Below, in pieces: positions 26,175-34,737 of a stretch of DNA of 64,000 nucleotides. The DNA comes from JAHBVL01 sp963712055. GTDB taxonomy: Bacteria > Chloroflexota > Chloroflexia > Thermomicrobiales > UBA6265. The stretch lies in contig CAVQGN010000007.1 in assembly GCA_963712055.1 (NCBI GenBank), positions 124,001 to 188,000 of the forward strand. The letters run 5' to 3'. The stretch's first letter is position 1, and each line of letters starts with the position of its first letter. The position numbers and the translations under genes were made by a program. The notes under the pieces were generated by a model. The model made no database searches, had not been told where the DNA came from, and saw nothing but the letters and a program-made list of their open reading frames with translations.

Positions 26175-27080
26175 ATGCAGCGAGCAACCAGAGATCAACT
26201 GGCGGTGGTGTTCGATCGACGACTCGAACCAGTGCTGACCGTAAAAGCGGGTGAACGGTTTGTCGTCGAAACCGAGGACGCACGTGGTGGCGCAACTCGC
26301 ACACCGGAAACGTGCACCACCCAAGCCTTGCTCGAGATGGCGAAAACCGGATGGTACGGCAATCCCGTAATAGGCCCGATTTACGTCGAAGGCGCGCTTC
26401 CGGGCGATACGCTGGCTGTGCATGTTCATGAAATGACCGTCGATACGCTCGGATGGATTCCAATCTGGCCGCATCTTTTCCATTTCGAAGATCTCATCGA
26501 AGCGCCGGAAACACTGCTTTGCGAGATCGACGACAGTGGTGTCCTGTTGCCAAACGGAAAGCGAGCGCCGTTGAAGCCGATGATTGGAACGATCGGCACG
26601 GCGCCGAAAGACGAAGTGGTTCTCTCGGGAGGGATGGGGAGGCATTGCGGCAACATCGACGCCGAAGAGGTGGCACCGGGAAGCACGATTTTCCTTCCGG
26701 TCGAGGTCGAAGGCGCATTGCTCTCGCTGGGCGATTGCCATGCGGTGCAGAGTGATGGCGAACTGGCGAGTGTCGAGATGCGGAGCGACGTCACCCTGAG
26801 CTGCGAGGTGATCAGTGGGCGAAGTCCGGCGATGCGGTGGTTTCGAATTGAAACTCCGGATTTGCTGGTGGCCGTGGCGGTTGGGAGGCCGCTGGAGGAA
26901 TCGCTTTGGCATGCGTTCCGGGAGTTGATGGGGTGGGTGACGGAGCGAACCGGGATGTCGAACCGGGATGCGTATGCCGTGATTGGCGCGACCGGCTATG
27001 CGCGACCGGGTCAGGCGCAGGTGGGGTTGTATTCGATGCGGGTCGGGGTGCCGAAGGAGATGGTCGGGATTGGGTCATGA
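26175..27080 (+). CDS. Acetamidase/formamidase family protein
   Basis: A 301-residue amidohydrolase of the FmdA/AmdA family (PF03069). GATRTPETCTT (about 38-48), VIGPIYVEGALPGDTLAVHV (about 65-84), GRHCGNIDAEEV (about 155-166) and LGDCHAVQSDGE (about 187-198) are conserved in the family; these His/Cys/Asp residues contribute the metal site. Such enzymes hydrolyse short-chain amides to ammonia and a carboxylate. The context of amidase- and creatininase-type genes suits a role in organic nitrogen use. It converges with the Cys-rich gene, with a hairpin between. Confidence 0.9.
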   Translation: MQRATRDQLAVVFDRRLEPVLTVKAGERFVVETEDARGGATRTPETCTTQALLEMAKTGWYGNPVIGPIYVEGALPGDTLAVHVHEMTVDTLGWIPIWPHLFHFEDLIEAPETLLCEIDDSGVLLPNGKRAPLKPMIGTIGTAPKDEVVLSGGMGRHCGNIDAEEVAPGSTIFLPVEVEGALLSLGDCHAVQSDGELASVEMRSDVTLSCEVISGRSPAMRWFRIETPDLLVAVAVGRPLEESLWHAFRELMGWVTERTGMSNRDAYAVIGATGYARPGQAQVGLYSMRVGVPKEMVGIGS

Positions 27081-27093
27081 GGTTCAGGTGACA

Positions 27094-27136
27094 ACCGACC
27101 CGGATCGAGAGGTTTCCCACCTGGATCCGGGTCGGT
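27094..27136. terminator. Hairpin between convergent acetamidase and Cys-rich genes
   Basis: A perfect 13-bp stem (27094-27106 with 27124-27136) closes a 17-base loop, 13 bases after the acetamidase stop and 13 bases from the opposing stop. It could serve both genes; there is no long T tract. Confidence 0.55.
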
Positions 27137-27149
27137 GTCAGACTCGATG

Positions 27150-28097
27150 CTAGATCAGTTTGGAGGTGTCCGGTTGATCAGCGCCGGTCGAATCAGATTT
27201 AAGTTTCGTGCCAATGATCGCAGCGGCTCCAGCCGCGACAATGGCTGCGGCAACCACATTCGACTCGTTACCGCCGTTTTCGCCCGAGCCGGTGTTGGGC
27301 AGTTGGACCGTCGCAGCCGTGCCTCCGACCTCATCCGGTCCGTCCGGTTTGGGAGGGCAGCAGCTGCCTGAGCAGGTACCATCGTTGCAGCAACATGAAC
27401 CTTGGCCGCATTCCTTATCAGATGCGCAGATCGTTGCTTCACAGCAGTCAGACGAGCAGGAGCCGTTCTTGCAACAGCAGCCATCCTTGCCGCAGTCGTA
27501 GTCGGATGTGCATGTTGATTCGCAGCATGCCGCCGAGCAGGAACCGTCGTCACAACAGCAATCGGCGTCGCTGCAACAGTTGTCGACGCCACAACGGATT
27601 TCGCCGGGCTCGCAATACGGCATGCAGGTGCCGGAGTCACAATACTCCTCAGCCCCGCAGTCGCTATCCTCGCAGCACGCCTCACATGAGCCGTTGCAGC
27701 AGGTCAGACCAGCGCCGCATCCGCAGGTGATTGTCGTTGGTGTGTTGCCACAGTACGCCCTTATTTCTCCGCATTCTCCCTCGAAATAGTCGCACGACTG
27801 GCAGCATTCCGTGCCGTTGCACTCGTATCCACCACCGGAAGGGCAGCAATTGAGATCACCGCAGCAGACGTCTGTTTCAGGGCAGTAGCCCTCCCCGCAA
27901 CAGGTTTCTCCCTCGAGAATACACCCGCCATTGCAGCATATGTAGCCTGTTCCGCAATCGCACACGTCCTGCGCTGCGATAGCGCGGGACGTGACGGCAA
28001 CGGCCGCTCCGCCGGCAAATAGTCCCTTGATCAGGGAACGTCGCGAAACACCCGAAGCGAGCGATCGCGTGAGCCCATCGAATCGACGTCCATCCAT
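27150..28097 (-). CDS. Tat-exported cysteine-rich protein with LPxTG surface anchor
   Basis: A 315-residue protein starting at 28097. RFDGL at 5-9 and SRRSLIKG at 18-25 form a twin-arginine leader followed by a hydrophobic stretch. From about 42 to 245 the chain is dense in cysteine, with repeated CCxxGxC units; three close repeats (CCCDDGSCSAACC, CCCKNGSCSSDCC, CCCNDGTCSGSCC) come about every 27-28 residues. LPNTG at 266-270, a hydrophobic helix (about 281-297) and a lysine-containing tail form a sortase-type signal. This implies export in folded, disulfide-rich form and attachment to the cell surface. A shorter relative with the same leader layout is at 31659-32579. Function unknown. Confidence 0.85.
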   Translation of the reverse strand: MDGRRFDGLTRSLASGVSRRSLIKGLFAGGAAVAVTSRAIAAQDVCDCGTGYICCNGGCILEGETCCGEGYCPETDVCCGDLNCCPSGGGYECNGTECCQSCDYFEGECGEIRAYCGNTPTTITCGCGAGLTCCNGSCEACCEDSDCGAEEYCDSGTCMPYCEPGEIRCGVDNCCSDADCCCDDGSCSAACCESTCTSDYDCGKDGCCCKNGSCSSDCCEATICASDKECGQGSCCCNDGTCSGSCCPPKPDGPDEVGGTAATVQLPNTGSGENGGNESNVVAAAIVAAGAAAIIGTKLKSDSTGADQPDTSKLI

Positions 28098-28749
28098 ATT
28101 CAGATTTTCTCCAAGGTCGCGCACGCGCGTGAGGCACACCGGGTTAGCCAATGTGCGGAAGAGAGAATCCGCGATTCTCTGGTTGTCTTAACGGGAAAAA
28201 TGAAACCTGGTGCTAGTGTAGTGCAGGTGACGGCAGAAACGCGGATTTAATCCGTATGAGACATGGGAGAAATTCCGATTCCGGCGACGGAAATGAACTC
28301 CAGCGCTCACAGTTTGCCGTCCAGCGGACTCTTGGATTCGGCGCGGTCGAGTTGCATTCTTGGTTGGGACCCGGTGTCGATCCACGCGGAGCAAGTTCGA
28401 GGTCTTGACAGAGACAAAACAAATGTTCTATATCTTTCACACACGATCCCAGCGGACAGGTCTGCGGACGGCGCAGCGATTAAACGTGTCCGGGCTGGTA
28501 ACCCGTCATCCAAACTCGGCGCTGAATCCCGGAACTCCTCATTTTTGCTCCTTCCCCGGAGTCTATCCTGACGCAGGAAGAGCCTGCCCTGAACTCGTCG
28601 AATTGTCCTGGGGGAAGGCTGGGATGGGGGAGTTCGTCTTGGTCGATTCCGCCGCTCAAATTTAGGATACCGATGCCAATCCCGCTGAATTGCACGAAGA
28701 TTTCAATGGCTCGTACCGAACGGATTCATCGAATCAGGTGGAGTGTATT
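28098..28749. other. Long interval without a supportable gene
   Basis: These 652 bases lie between two minus-strand genes. Short frames exist on both strands but none has a ribosome site plus family feature. A promoter-like TTGACA (28405-28410) with TATATC 18 bases later points rightwards to no gene. The segment at about 28550-28640 resembles GC-rich intergenic repeats (GAGCCTGCCCTGAAC-like). Confidence 0.45.
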
Positions 28750-30201
28750 TCAACGTAGTGCTTCGATCTGCTCTGCCAGTGTTTCGGTAAGTATTTCAAG
28801 GCAACCGGGAGCGAGGATGGAGGGTTCTTCCTGGTAAAGGCCGACGCCGTAGCGATCTCTAGGCAAGAGGTAGGCGACCTGGAGGTCTCCGGAAACCGGG
28901 GAAAAGATCAGCGTTTCGGCGGGGAAGCGTTCGCGCAGAGTTCGCGATGATGGCGTTGTAGGGTTCGCCGCCGCAGGTGATCCAGATGGCGTCGCCCAGG
29001 CGGTAGACGGAGTACTCGAACGGGAAGGTGTCCGCCATCGGGGATGTTGTCGAGCCGGGCGATCCAGCGGCGGGCGCGTTCGGCTTTGGCGGTGGCGTCG
29101 CGGGCTGCGAGTGGCGTCTCCGCGAGCATCAGCCGCCGCGATTTCCGCTTTCCATTCCGCCAGTTCCCGGGCGAGGGCATCGGCATCCGGTTTCGGTTTG
29201 GTCGGGAGATCGACAGTGGCGCGGCCGCCGCTGAATCGCAAGGTCTCGTGCATCCGTTTCTCGTCGAACGCCCGGGTCGTCCAGGTGCCAAGAGTGGCAC
29301 CGGAAACGACGGGTCCTTCATAGACGAAATCGGTGGCGGGCGGATCCATCGCGTTCAGCGCCGAGAGCGCGGCAAAACCGAGTTGACGGCCGTTGCGATC
29401 GGCAATGGCGGTGTCGCCGACAAAGCCGTCGCGAGGGCCGAGATCGCCGCAGGCGCCGAGGGTGAAGATCGAGGGTGCTCCGGTTTCGTTTTCGACCGTT
29501 TCGCGCATCGCGCCGATGTAATCAGGACTGATGAGCGTGTTTTCCCAGGCGAGGGAGGTTGGATGGCAGGCGTAGTTGACGATGGTGGCAACGAGATTGC
29601 CGTCATGATCGGTGACACGGGCGACGGTGACGGTGTCGTCGGCGTTGGCGTCGGGATTGAACCCACAGGCGTAAAGGCCACGCTCGTCGTCCCAGTAATC
29701 GCGATTGGCGGCCATGTCGCAGCGGCCGGTGGCATAGGTCATCAGGACGGGTTGGACCTGCTCGACGGCGCGAGTGGTTGCTTCATGAACTTTGGTGGCG
29801 AGATCGGCCAGATAGGGTTCGATCAATTCGCCGCCAGGAAACGAAAATCGGTCCGGCACAAACCAACCAGCCGAATGGGTGTGGGAATAGCTGATCACCA
29901 CGTGTTCGGTCGACCAACCGGCAGCGTCGGCGATGGTCTGGCGCAGAGTTTCGTGCTGTTCGGTGACCAAGCCGGGCAGATCGAGTTCGACCCGGATCAG
30001 TCCGGGGGAGTCTGCTCTGGCTGGATCGAGCGGCTCGAAAACCATGACGTCGGCGTAGAGCGGTCGATGGACGCCAGTCGCGCGGTCGTGGCGAGCCGCG
30101 CCCCAGAGCGAATGGTAGATCCCGACCGGCGGGGTGATATCGACCCGAGCCGTGCCGAAACGGAGATTCGAGGTCGGGTTCTGAACGGTCTGGGTCGACA
30201 T
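28750..30201 (-). CDS. Neutral/alkaline ceramidase-family hydrolase with internal compensated frameshifts
   Basis: A 483-codon frame related to the gene at 8701-10116. FGTARVDITPPVGIY (about 15-29), ISYSHTHSAGW (about 103-113; zinc-ligand histidines), NYACHPTSL and GACGDLGPRDG are conserved. Between codons about 360 and 422 the reading frame is scrambled. The expected sequence sits in other frames (PLAARDATAKAERARRW, then TFPFEYSVYRLGDAIWITC) and returns with LRERFPAETLIFSPVSGD. Three indels near 29110-29121, 29021-29042 and 28928-28947 sum to zero, so no stop appears. It follows the galactonate-dehydratase-like gene by 2 bases and is surely cotranscribed with it. Substrate unknown. Confidence 0.8.
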   Translation of the reverse strand: MSTQTVQNPTSNLRFGTARVDITPPVGIYHSLWGAARHDRATGVHRPLYADVMVFEPLDPARADSPGLIRVELDLPGLVTEQHETLRQTIADAAGWSTEHVVISYSHTHSAGWFVPDRFSFPGGELIEPYLADLATKVHEATTRAVEQVQPVLMTYATGRCDMAANRDYWDDERGLYACGFNPDANADDTVTVARVTDHDGNLVATIVNYACHPTSLAWENTLISPDYIGAMRETVENETGAPSIFTLGACGDLGPRDGFVGDTAIADRNGRQLGFAALSALNAMDPPATDFVYEGPVVSGATLGTWTTRAFDEKRMHETLRFSGGRATVDLPTKPKPDADALARELAEWKAEIAAADARGDATRSPRRHRQSRTRPPLDRPARQHPRWRTPSRSSTPSTAWATPSGSPAAANPTTPSSRTLRERFPAETLIFSPVSGDLQVAYLLPRDRYGVGLYQEEPSILAPGCLEILTETLAEQIEALR

Positions 30202-30203
30202 GG

Positions 30204-31382
30204 CTACCAGTCTCCTACAGCGCCGTCTCGATAGAACGATCGCTGGGGCAGTTCCTGTTCGAACGGGTGTTTGCGCACTTCCTCTTCGTTGATCTCGATG
30301 CCGAGTCCCGGTTTTTCATTGGGCAGCACGATCCGGCCTTCGGGGAGGATGGTGTAACCCTCCTGGACGACATCCTGTCGCCAGGGGACATCGCCGGTGA
30401 CGGTTTCGCAGATGATGTAACTCGGCTGAGAAAAACCGAACTCGAGACTGGCGGCTGTGCTGACCGGTCCTTGCGGGTTGTGCGGGGCGAGCGCGATCCG
30501 GTGGGCTTCGGCGAGCGCAGCAATCCGACGCGCTTCCGACAATCCGCCGCAATGGGTGATGTCCAGCTGGCATATCTCGCAGCCGCGGGCGTCGAAGAGG
30601 TCTTTGAACTGAGCCAGGTGGGTCATCCGTTCACCGGTCGCGACCGGGGTGGTCAGACTGCGGTTGATATGAGCGAGACCTTCGATCGATTCGGGCCAGC
30701 AGGGTTCCTCGAAGAAATAGAGACCGAACTGCTCCAGCGCTTGGCCGAACTTGAGACCCATCGCTGGGGAGGGGCGAGCGTGACAATCGACCATGATGTC
30801 GATGTCATCGCCAACAGCGTCGCGCATGGCGGCGACGTTATCAACCGCCCATTGAACGGGCCGGTTGCCTTCGATTGGCATTGTTTCCGGAACCGCCATC
30901 GACTTGAAGGCGGTGTAGCCGTTTTCGACGGCTGCTTGCGCGAGTTCGCCAAAACGTTTGTGATCGTCGCGACTGGTTTCGTAGAAGTCTTCGAGTTTGC
31001 CGCCGCCAAGATGGGCGTAGGTGCGGATGTGGTCGCGAACCGGACCGCCCCAGAGTTTGGAGCAGGGCATACCGGCGACTTTGCCCATGATGTCCCAGAG
31101 CGCGATGTCGATCCCGGAAATGGCGGTCGAGCGGACGATCCCATTGCCATGCCAGAAGTGCTGGCGATACATCATCTGCCAGAGGTATTCGATCCGGGTT
31201 GGGTCTTCGCCGATGAGGAGCTGGCTGATGTCCTCGATCGATCCGACGACCCCACGGGTGTGCCATTCGAGGGTCGCTTCGCCCCAGCCGACAAGCCCGT
31301 CCTGGTCGGTAGTGACCTTGACAAAGATCCAGTTGCGCATCCGCGCGTTGCAGACGAGTGGTTCGATTTTGACGATTTTCAT
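30204..31382 (-). CDS. Enolase-superfamily sugar-acid dehydratase (galactonate dehydratase-like)
   Basis: A 392-residue MR-subgroup enzyme close in layout to D-galactonate dehydratase. Metal and catalytic positions visible are D199 with H201 (VDCHARPSP), E225/E226 (FFEEPCWPE), E251 (TGERMTH), D274 (CQLDITHCGG) and H301 (APHNPQGP). The reaction would be dehydration of an aldonate to a 2-keto-3-deoxy acid in the cytosol. A DapA-like lyase gene at 33793-34710 could cleave or further dehydrate such a product. The ceramidase-like gene starts 2 bases after this stop. The exact sugar acid is not assigned. Confidence 0.88.
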   Translation of the reverse strand: MKIVKIEPLVCNARMRNWIFVKVTTDQDGLVGWGEATLEWHTRGVVGSIEDISQLLIGEDPTRIEYLWQMMYRQHFWHGNGIVRSTAISGIDIALWDIMGKVAGMPCSKLWGGPVRDHIRTYAHLGGGKLEDFYETSRDDHKRFGELAQAAVENGYTAFKSMAVPETMPIEGNRPVQWAVDNVAAMRDAVGDDIDIMVDCHARPSPAMGLKFGQALEQFGLYFFEEPCWPESIEGLAHINRSLTTPVATGERMTHLAQFKDLFDARGCEICQLDITHCGGLSEARRIAALAEAHRIALAPHNPQGPVSTAASLEFGFSQPSYIICETVTGDVPWRQDVVQEGYTILPEGRIVLPNEKPGLGIEINEEEVRKHPFEQELPQRSFYRDGAVGDW

Positions 31383-31658
31383 AGGGTCATCTCATTTCTG
31401 ACAGTCAGGCTCGAGGCATATGAATTGTCATTCTAAGGAAGAACGGGGGTTCTGTCGCGGTTGGCTCTCTGCACGAGTAACGTGGCTTCGGAACCGAGAA
31501 CGAGATTCACTGCAACCCGAGCTTGATACAGACGTTTGTTCTATTTCTTAGCGGCAGTGGATTTGGTACGCCGTGGTATCGTTTTCTAGATCCCCTCGAA
31601 TCCACTCGTGACCCGCGCGAGTTACAGCGCTCTAATCGCAATCGATCTGGAGTACAAA

Positions 31659-32579
31659 ATGGAAGAAAAACGATTCGACAACCTTGCGAAGCGCTTCGCA
31701 GGCCTACTGTCCCGCCGAGAGGTCATGACTGCCGTCGGTGTGGCGGGGGCTGCCATCACTTTCGGAGATGGCAGAGTGGTTGCGCAGGTCGCTACGCCGC
31801 CGTCGACTCCGGTTGGGTTTACCGAACCGGAATGGCTATTTGTGGTCAGCTTCGGCACTGCCGAAATCAGTTTGGAGGAATCCGGTAGTCTGGAGATCAC
31901 CATACAAGGAATTGCCTCAAATCCGGTTGCGTTTACCGATCGCCCTTGGCGGCAATTCGAACTGCTGGAGATCGGCGATGTTGTTGATGCCATCAATGAC
32001 GCATCCGATGATCCTCTCAATGCAGTCATTGTTGGACGACTGCCGGATAGTCGGGAGACGGCTGACTTTGCGCTTGAGCTCGAATCGGCAGAATATGAGT
32101 CTGCAAGTGATACGGTGACTCTTCAGGCAAAGTCGTTGATCCCTGTATCTGCTGGTGGTACACCCACGCCGGCTGTAGCTCAGGGCGGTGTATCACTCCA
32201 GGGTGGAAGTCTCTTCATCGACAGCGCGCCGACGGATTGTCCCTACGATGTTTGTGAAGATGGAACTTGCTGCTCTGGCATTTGTAACGAGTTCGATGGT
32301 TCCTGTTGTCTTTTCGATGTCTGTGGTGACGGAACTTGCTGTTCTGGGCTTTGTAACGAATTCGATGGCTCCTGCTGCATGGGTGAGGCGGTATGCGGAG
32401 ATGGTTCCTGTTGCGATGATGGGGGTTGCTGTCCGAACAGTGGGTGTTGTGATAGCGGAGCTTGCGACGGCGACGGAAATTGCTGTGAAGGAGGTGTCGT
32501 GTGTCCAGATGGCGTGTGTTGCGACATAGGGACTTGTACAGGCCCCAACAACGCGTGCGAATACGGAACCGAAGGATGA
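31659..32579 (+). CDS. Tat-exported cysteine-rich protein, no surface anchor
   Basis: A 306-residue protein. I start at 31659 (TGGAG about 6 bases upstream); a longer frame from 31608 adds no leader. RFDNL at 5-9 and SRR at 18-20 match, residue for residue, the leader layout of the Cys-rich protein at 27150-28097. A 165-residue N-terminal domain without cysteines (beta-rich, about 45-175) follows. The C-terminal 115 residues are packed with cysteine in repeats such as CEDGTCCSGICNEFDGSCC and CGDGTCCSGLCNEFDGSCC. No LPxTG is present, so it is probably released or held by another contact. Function unknown. Confidence 0.8.
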   Translation: MEEKRFDNLAKRFAGLLSRREVMTAVGVAGAAITFGDGRVVAQVATPPSTPVGFTEPEWLFVVSFGTAEISLEESGSLEITIQGIASNPVAFTDRPWRQFELLEIGDVVDAINDASDDPLNAVIVGRLPDSRETADFALELESAEYESASDTVTLQAKSLIPVSAGGTPTPAVAQGGVSLQGGSLFIDSAPTDCPYDVCEDGTCCSGICNEFDGSCCLFDVCGDGTCCSGLCNEFDGSCCMGEAVCGDGSCCDDGGCCPNSGCCDSGACDGDGNCCEGGVVCPDGVCCDIGTCTGPNNACEYGTEG

Positions 32580-32860
32580 CATGGTGCGCCGAGGTGGAAC
32601 CTGAGAGTGCAGTGCCTCGTATCGCCACCTAGGAGGAAAGTAAGCTCAGAGCAGCAGACGGCTCAAGGGGAGACTTTCTTCCCCAACTGGAGCGGCGAAT
32701 CCGCCAAATCATTTCTACCACCTGGTTTGATTCAAGTGCGTTGAGGCTCGGAGCCATGGAGGTGATGGGTTCTGGCAATGCCAGTCATTCTCTGCAAGCT
32801 CAGAATGACTGTGCTTTTTGCCCCAGAATTGCTCTAGCCCGTCGACTGCACTATCGCCTT
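32580..32860. other. Interval between convergent genes
   Basis: No gene seen. It holds a hairpin with a T tract at 32782-32819. Confidence 0.5.
32782..32819 (+). terminator. Hairpin with T tract after the Cys-rich gene
   Basis: A perfect 10-bp stem (32782-32791 with 32802-32811) with a 10-base loop is followed by TGCTTTTT. Its loop-side sequence (TCTGCAAGCTCAGAATGAC) also resembles the dispersed repeat family of this window, so it may be a repeat used as terminator. Confidence 0.6.
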
Positions 32861-33775
32861 CTAGTTGTCCCATTCAGGGAAGAATGATTTCCAGTTTTCG
32901 TAGATGATCTGGTCCTGGATTTCCTCGGGGATCTGGGGGAGTTTTGTGCCTTCGATTGGGGCGTTGACGTTGCGGAGACCGGCGATGACGTTGTCGATGG
33001 TGCCAGAGGGGAAGTCTGAGCCGAGCAGGATTTTGTGGGTGATGCCGTATTCCATGGCGGTGGCCATCCCTTGCCAGTAGCGCCACGGGCGGTAATGGAC
33101 GGCGGAAATGTCGGTGTAGACGTTGGGGCATTTGCGTACCAGAACGGTGAGATCTTCTTCCCATGGGTGGCCGAGGTGGGCAATGATCATCCGCAAATCG
33201 GGAAAGTCCATGGCGATGTCTTCGAGCTGAAGGGGGTTGCCCCATTTCAAGCGCGACTTGCTGGGGAAGGTGGTGCCCTGGTGCCACATGATGGGCAGAT
33301 TGCGCTTTTCGCAATACTCGAAGATCGGCCAATAGGTACGGTCGGTGGGGTCGAAGTGTTGATAGACAGGACCGAGCTTCAGTCCCTTGAGACCGAGATC
33401 CTCGATGCAGTGGGTGAGTTCATCCATGGCACCGGGCTGGGTGGGGTCGATGGCGGCCCAGCCGACCATTTTCTCGGGGTGCTGGTTGACGTATTCGGCG
33501 ATGATCTCGTTCGGTACCCAGAGGCCGGTTGCCTTGGCTTGCAGGCCGAAGACGACGACATGGTCGGCGGTTTGCGAGACCTCCCAGTGCGTTTCCGGTT
33601 TGGAGTCGTATGAGTGAAGGTCGAGGCGTCCGGTGTAGGCCTGGCCGCCTGAATACTTGAGCTTGATCAGTTTGGAGGCAAGGGCTTCTTCGGCATACTC
33701 CTGGGAAACGTGGTCTGGATACCACATGAGATGGGTGTGGCAATCGACGATTTTGCGACCCTGGCTGTCTGGCAT
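32861..33775 (-). CDS. Amidohydrolase-2 family metal-dependent hydrolase/decarboxylase
   Basis: A 304-residue TIM-barrel protein of the amidohydrolase-2 family (PF04909). HxH metal ligands are at H13/H15 (VDCHTHL). IMWHQGTTFPS, IIAHLGHPWEED and LLGSDFPSG supply the remaining histidines and aspartate. Family members hydrolyse lactones or decarboxylate aromatic or sugar-derived acids. It starts 18 bases upstream of the DapA-like gene's stop on the same strand, and a paralogue follows at 35205-36086; together they look like an acid-sugar or lactone catabolic set. Confidence 0.88.
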   Translation of the reverse strand: MPDSQGRKIVDCHTHLMWYPDHVSQEYAEEALASKLIKLKYSGGQAYTGRLDLHSYDSKPETHWEVSQTADHVVVFGLQAKATGLWVPNEIIAEYVNQHPEKMVGWAAIDPTQPGAMDELTHCIEDLGLKGLKLGPVYQHFDPTDRTYWPIFEYCEKRNLPIMWHQGTTFPSKSRLKWGNPLQLEDIAMDFPDLRMIIAHLGHPWEEDLTVLVRKCPNVYTDISAVHYRPWRYWQGMATAMEYGITHKILLGSDFPSGTIDNVIAGLRNVNAPIEGTKLPQIPEEIQDQIIYENWKSFFPEWDN

Positions 33776-33792
33776 AGGGACTTCTTTCTTCC

Positions 33793-34710
33793 TTATAAAG
33801 AGACTGCCGGAGCGACTCCGGCTCTGGCGAGAATGTCGATCAACTCTGGTCGGTCCTCTTCGAGCATCGGCGTCAAAGGTGAGCGGAGAATGTTTTCACA
33901 ATAGCCGAGTTCGTGCATCGCGGCTTTGATGACAGAAATCGAATAGCCTTTGCGCTTCTTGCGAAGTTGGGCGATTGGGCGGATCTGGGTCTGGATGAGG
34001 GTTTCGAGTTTTGCGTTCTGGTTGGTCGAACCGAGATCCCAGACTGCTCGCGAGAGTTCTGGTGCAAAGTTGATGATGCCGGTTGTGAACGCGTTCGCGC
34101 CGGCAGCGAAATAGGGTATTGCCAGGGTCTCGGCCATACCGTTGACCCAGGCAAGGCGATCTCCGAGACGTTCGCGGGTCTGGATGAACAGGTCGAGGTC
34201 GCCCCATTCGTCCTTGAGCGCGATCACTTCCGGGACGGCGGCAATCTCTTCGACGAGCTCGGGGGAATAGACCTGACCTTTTGTGCTGAAGATCATCATG
34301 CCGAGTCCCGAGGCCGCTCCGATCTGGCGATAGTGTGAGATCAGACCCTCATCCGAAGGTTCGATGAAGTAGAGCGGGTTGATCATCAGACCGTCGGCGC
34401 CGACGTGGGCAGCATGTGCGGCGAGACCAGAGGCAATGCGCGTGCTGTGACCGATTCCGGCGAGCAAAGGAACGCGGCCAGCAGCGGCTTCGACTCCGAC
34501 CCGTATGCTTTCGCGGTATTCCTCCATCTCCAGCGAGACGTATTCGGCAACACCGCCACAAACGACAACCACATGAGCGCCGGAGGTGGCGAGTCGGTCG
34601 ACATGGTTGTGGAGGGCTTCGTAGTCGACGCGGTCGTGGGCGGTGAAGGGTGTGGGCGCGAACGCGATGATGCCGCGGATACGCTCTTTGAGTTCAGTTG
34701 GGGTGGTCAA
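33793..34710 (-). CDS. DapA-family Schiff-base lyase/dehydratase
   Basis: A 305-residue TIM-barrel protein of the dihydrodipicolinate synthase/N-acetylneuraminate lyase family. The Schiff-base lysine is K166 (VIALKDEWGD). GGVAEYVSLEMEEYRE (about 52-67) and GADGLMINPLYF match the family, most closely the 5-dehydro-4-deoxyglucarate dehydratase branch. The conserved tyrosine about 25 residues before the lysine (usually in a YN motif) is replaced by phenylalanine (MMIFSTKG, F141). Position beside amidohydrolases and a sugar-acid dehydratase suggests 2-keto-3-deoxy acid metabolism. Substrate unknown. Confidence 0.85.
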   Translation of the reverse strand: MTTPTELKERIRGIIAFAPTPFTAHDRVDYEALHNHVDRLATSGAHVVVVCGGVAEYVSLEMEEYRESIRVGVEAAAGRVPLLAGIGHSTRIASGLAAHAAHVGADGLMINPLYFIEPSDEGLISHYRQIGAASGLGMMIFSTKGQVYSPELVEEIAAVPEVIALKDEWGDLDLFIQTRERLGDRLAWVNGMAETLAIPYFAAGANAFTTGIINFAPELSRAVWDLGSTNQNAKLETLIQTQIRPIAQLRKKRKGYSISVIKAAMHELGYCENILRSPLTPMLEEDRPELIDILARAGVAPAVSL

Positions 34711-34737
34711 AGGTTCTGCTCCAGTTTGTTGGCGGGA

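Noticed and set aside
26112..26912. N-terminal extension of the HTH_42 protein to 629 codons
   Set aside because: The extra 267 codons are antisense to the acetamidase gene and have no similarity to the family; the true start is at 26111.
29044..31436. Two long plus-strand frames opposite the ceramidase-like and dehydratase genes
   Set aside because: Shadow frames with skewed composition; minus-strand genes carry intact catalytic motifs.
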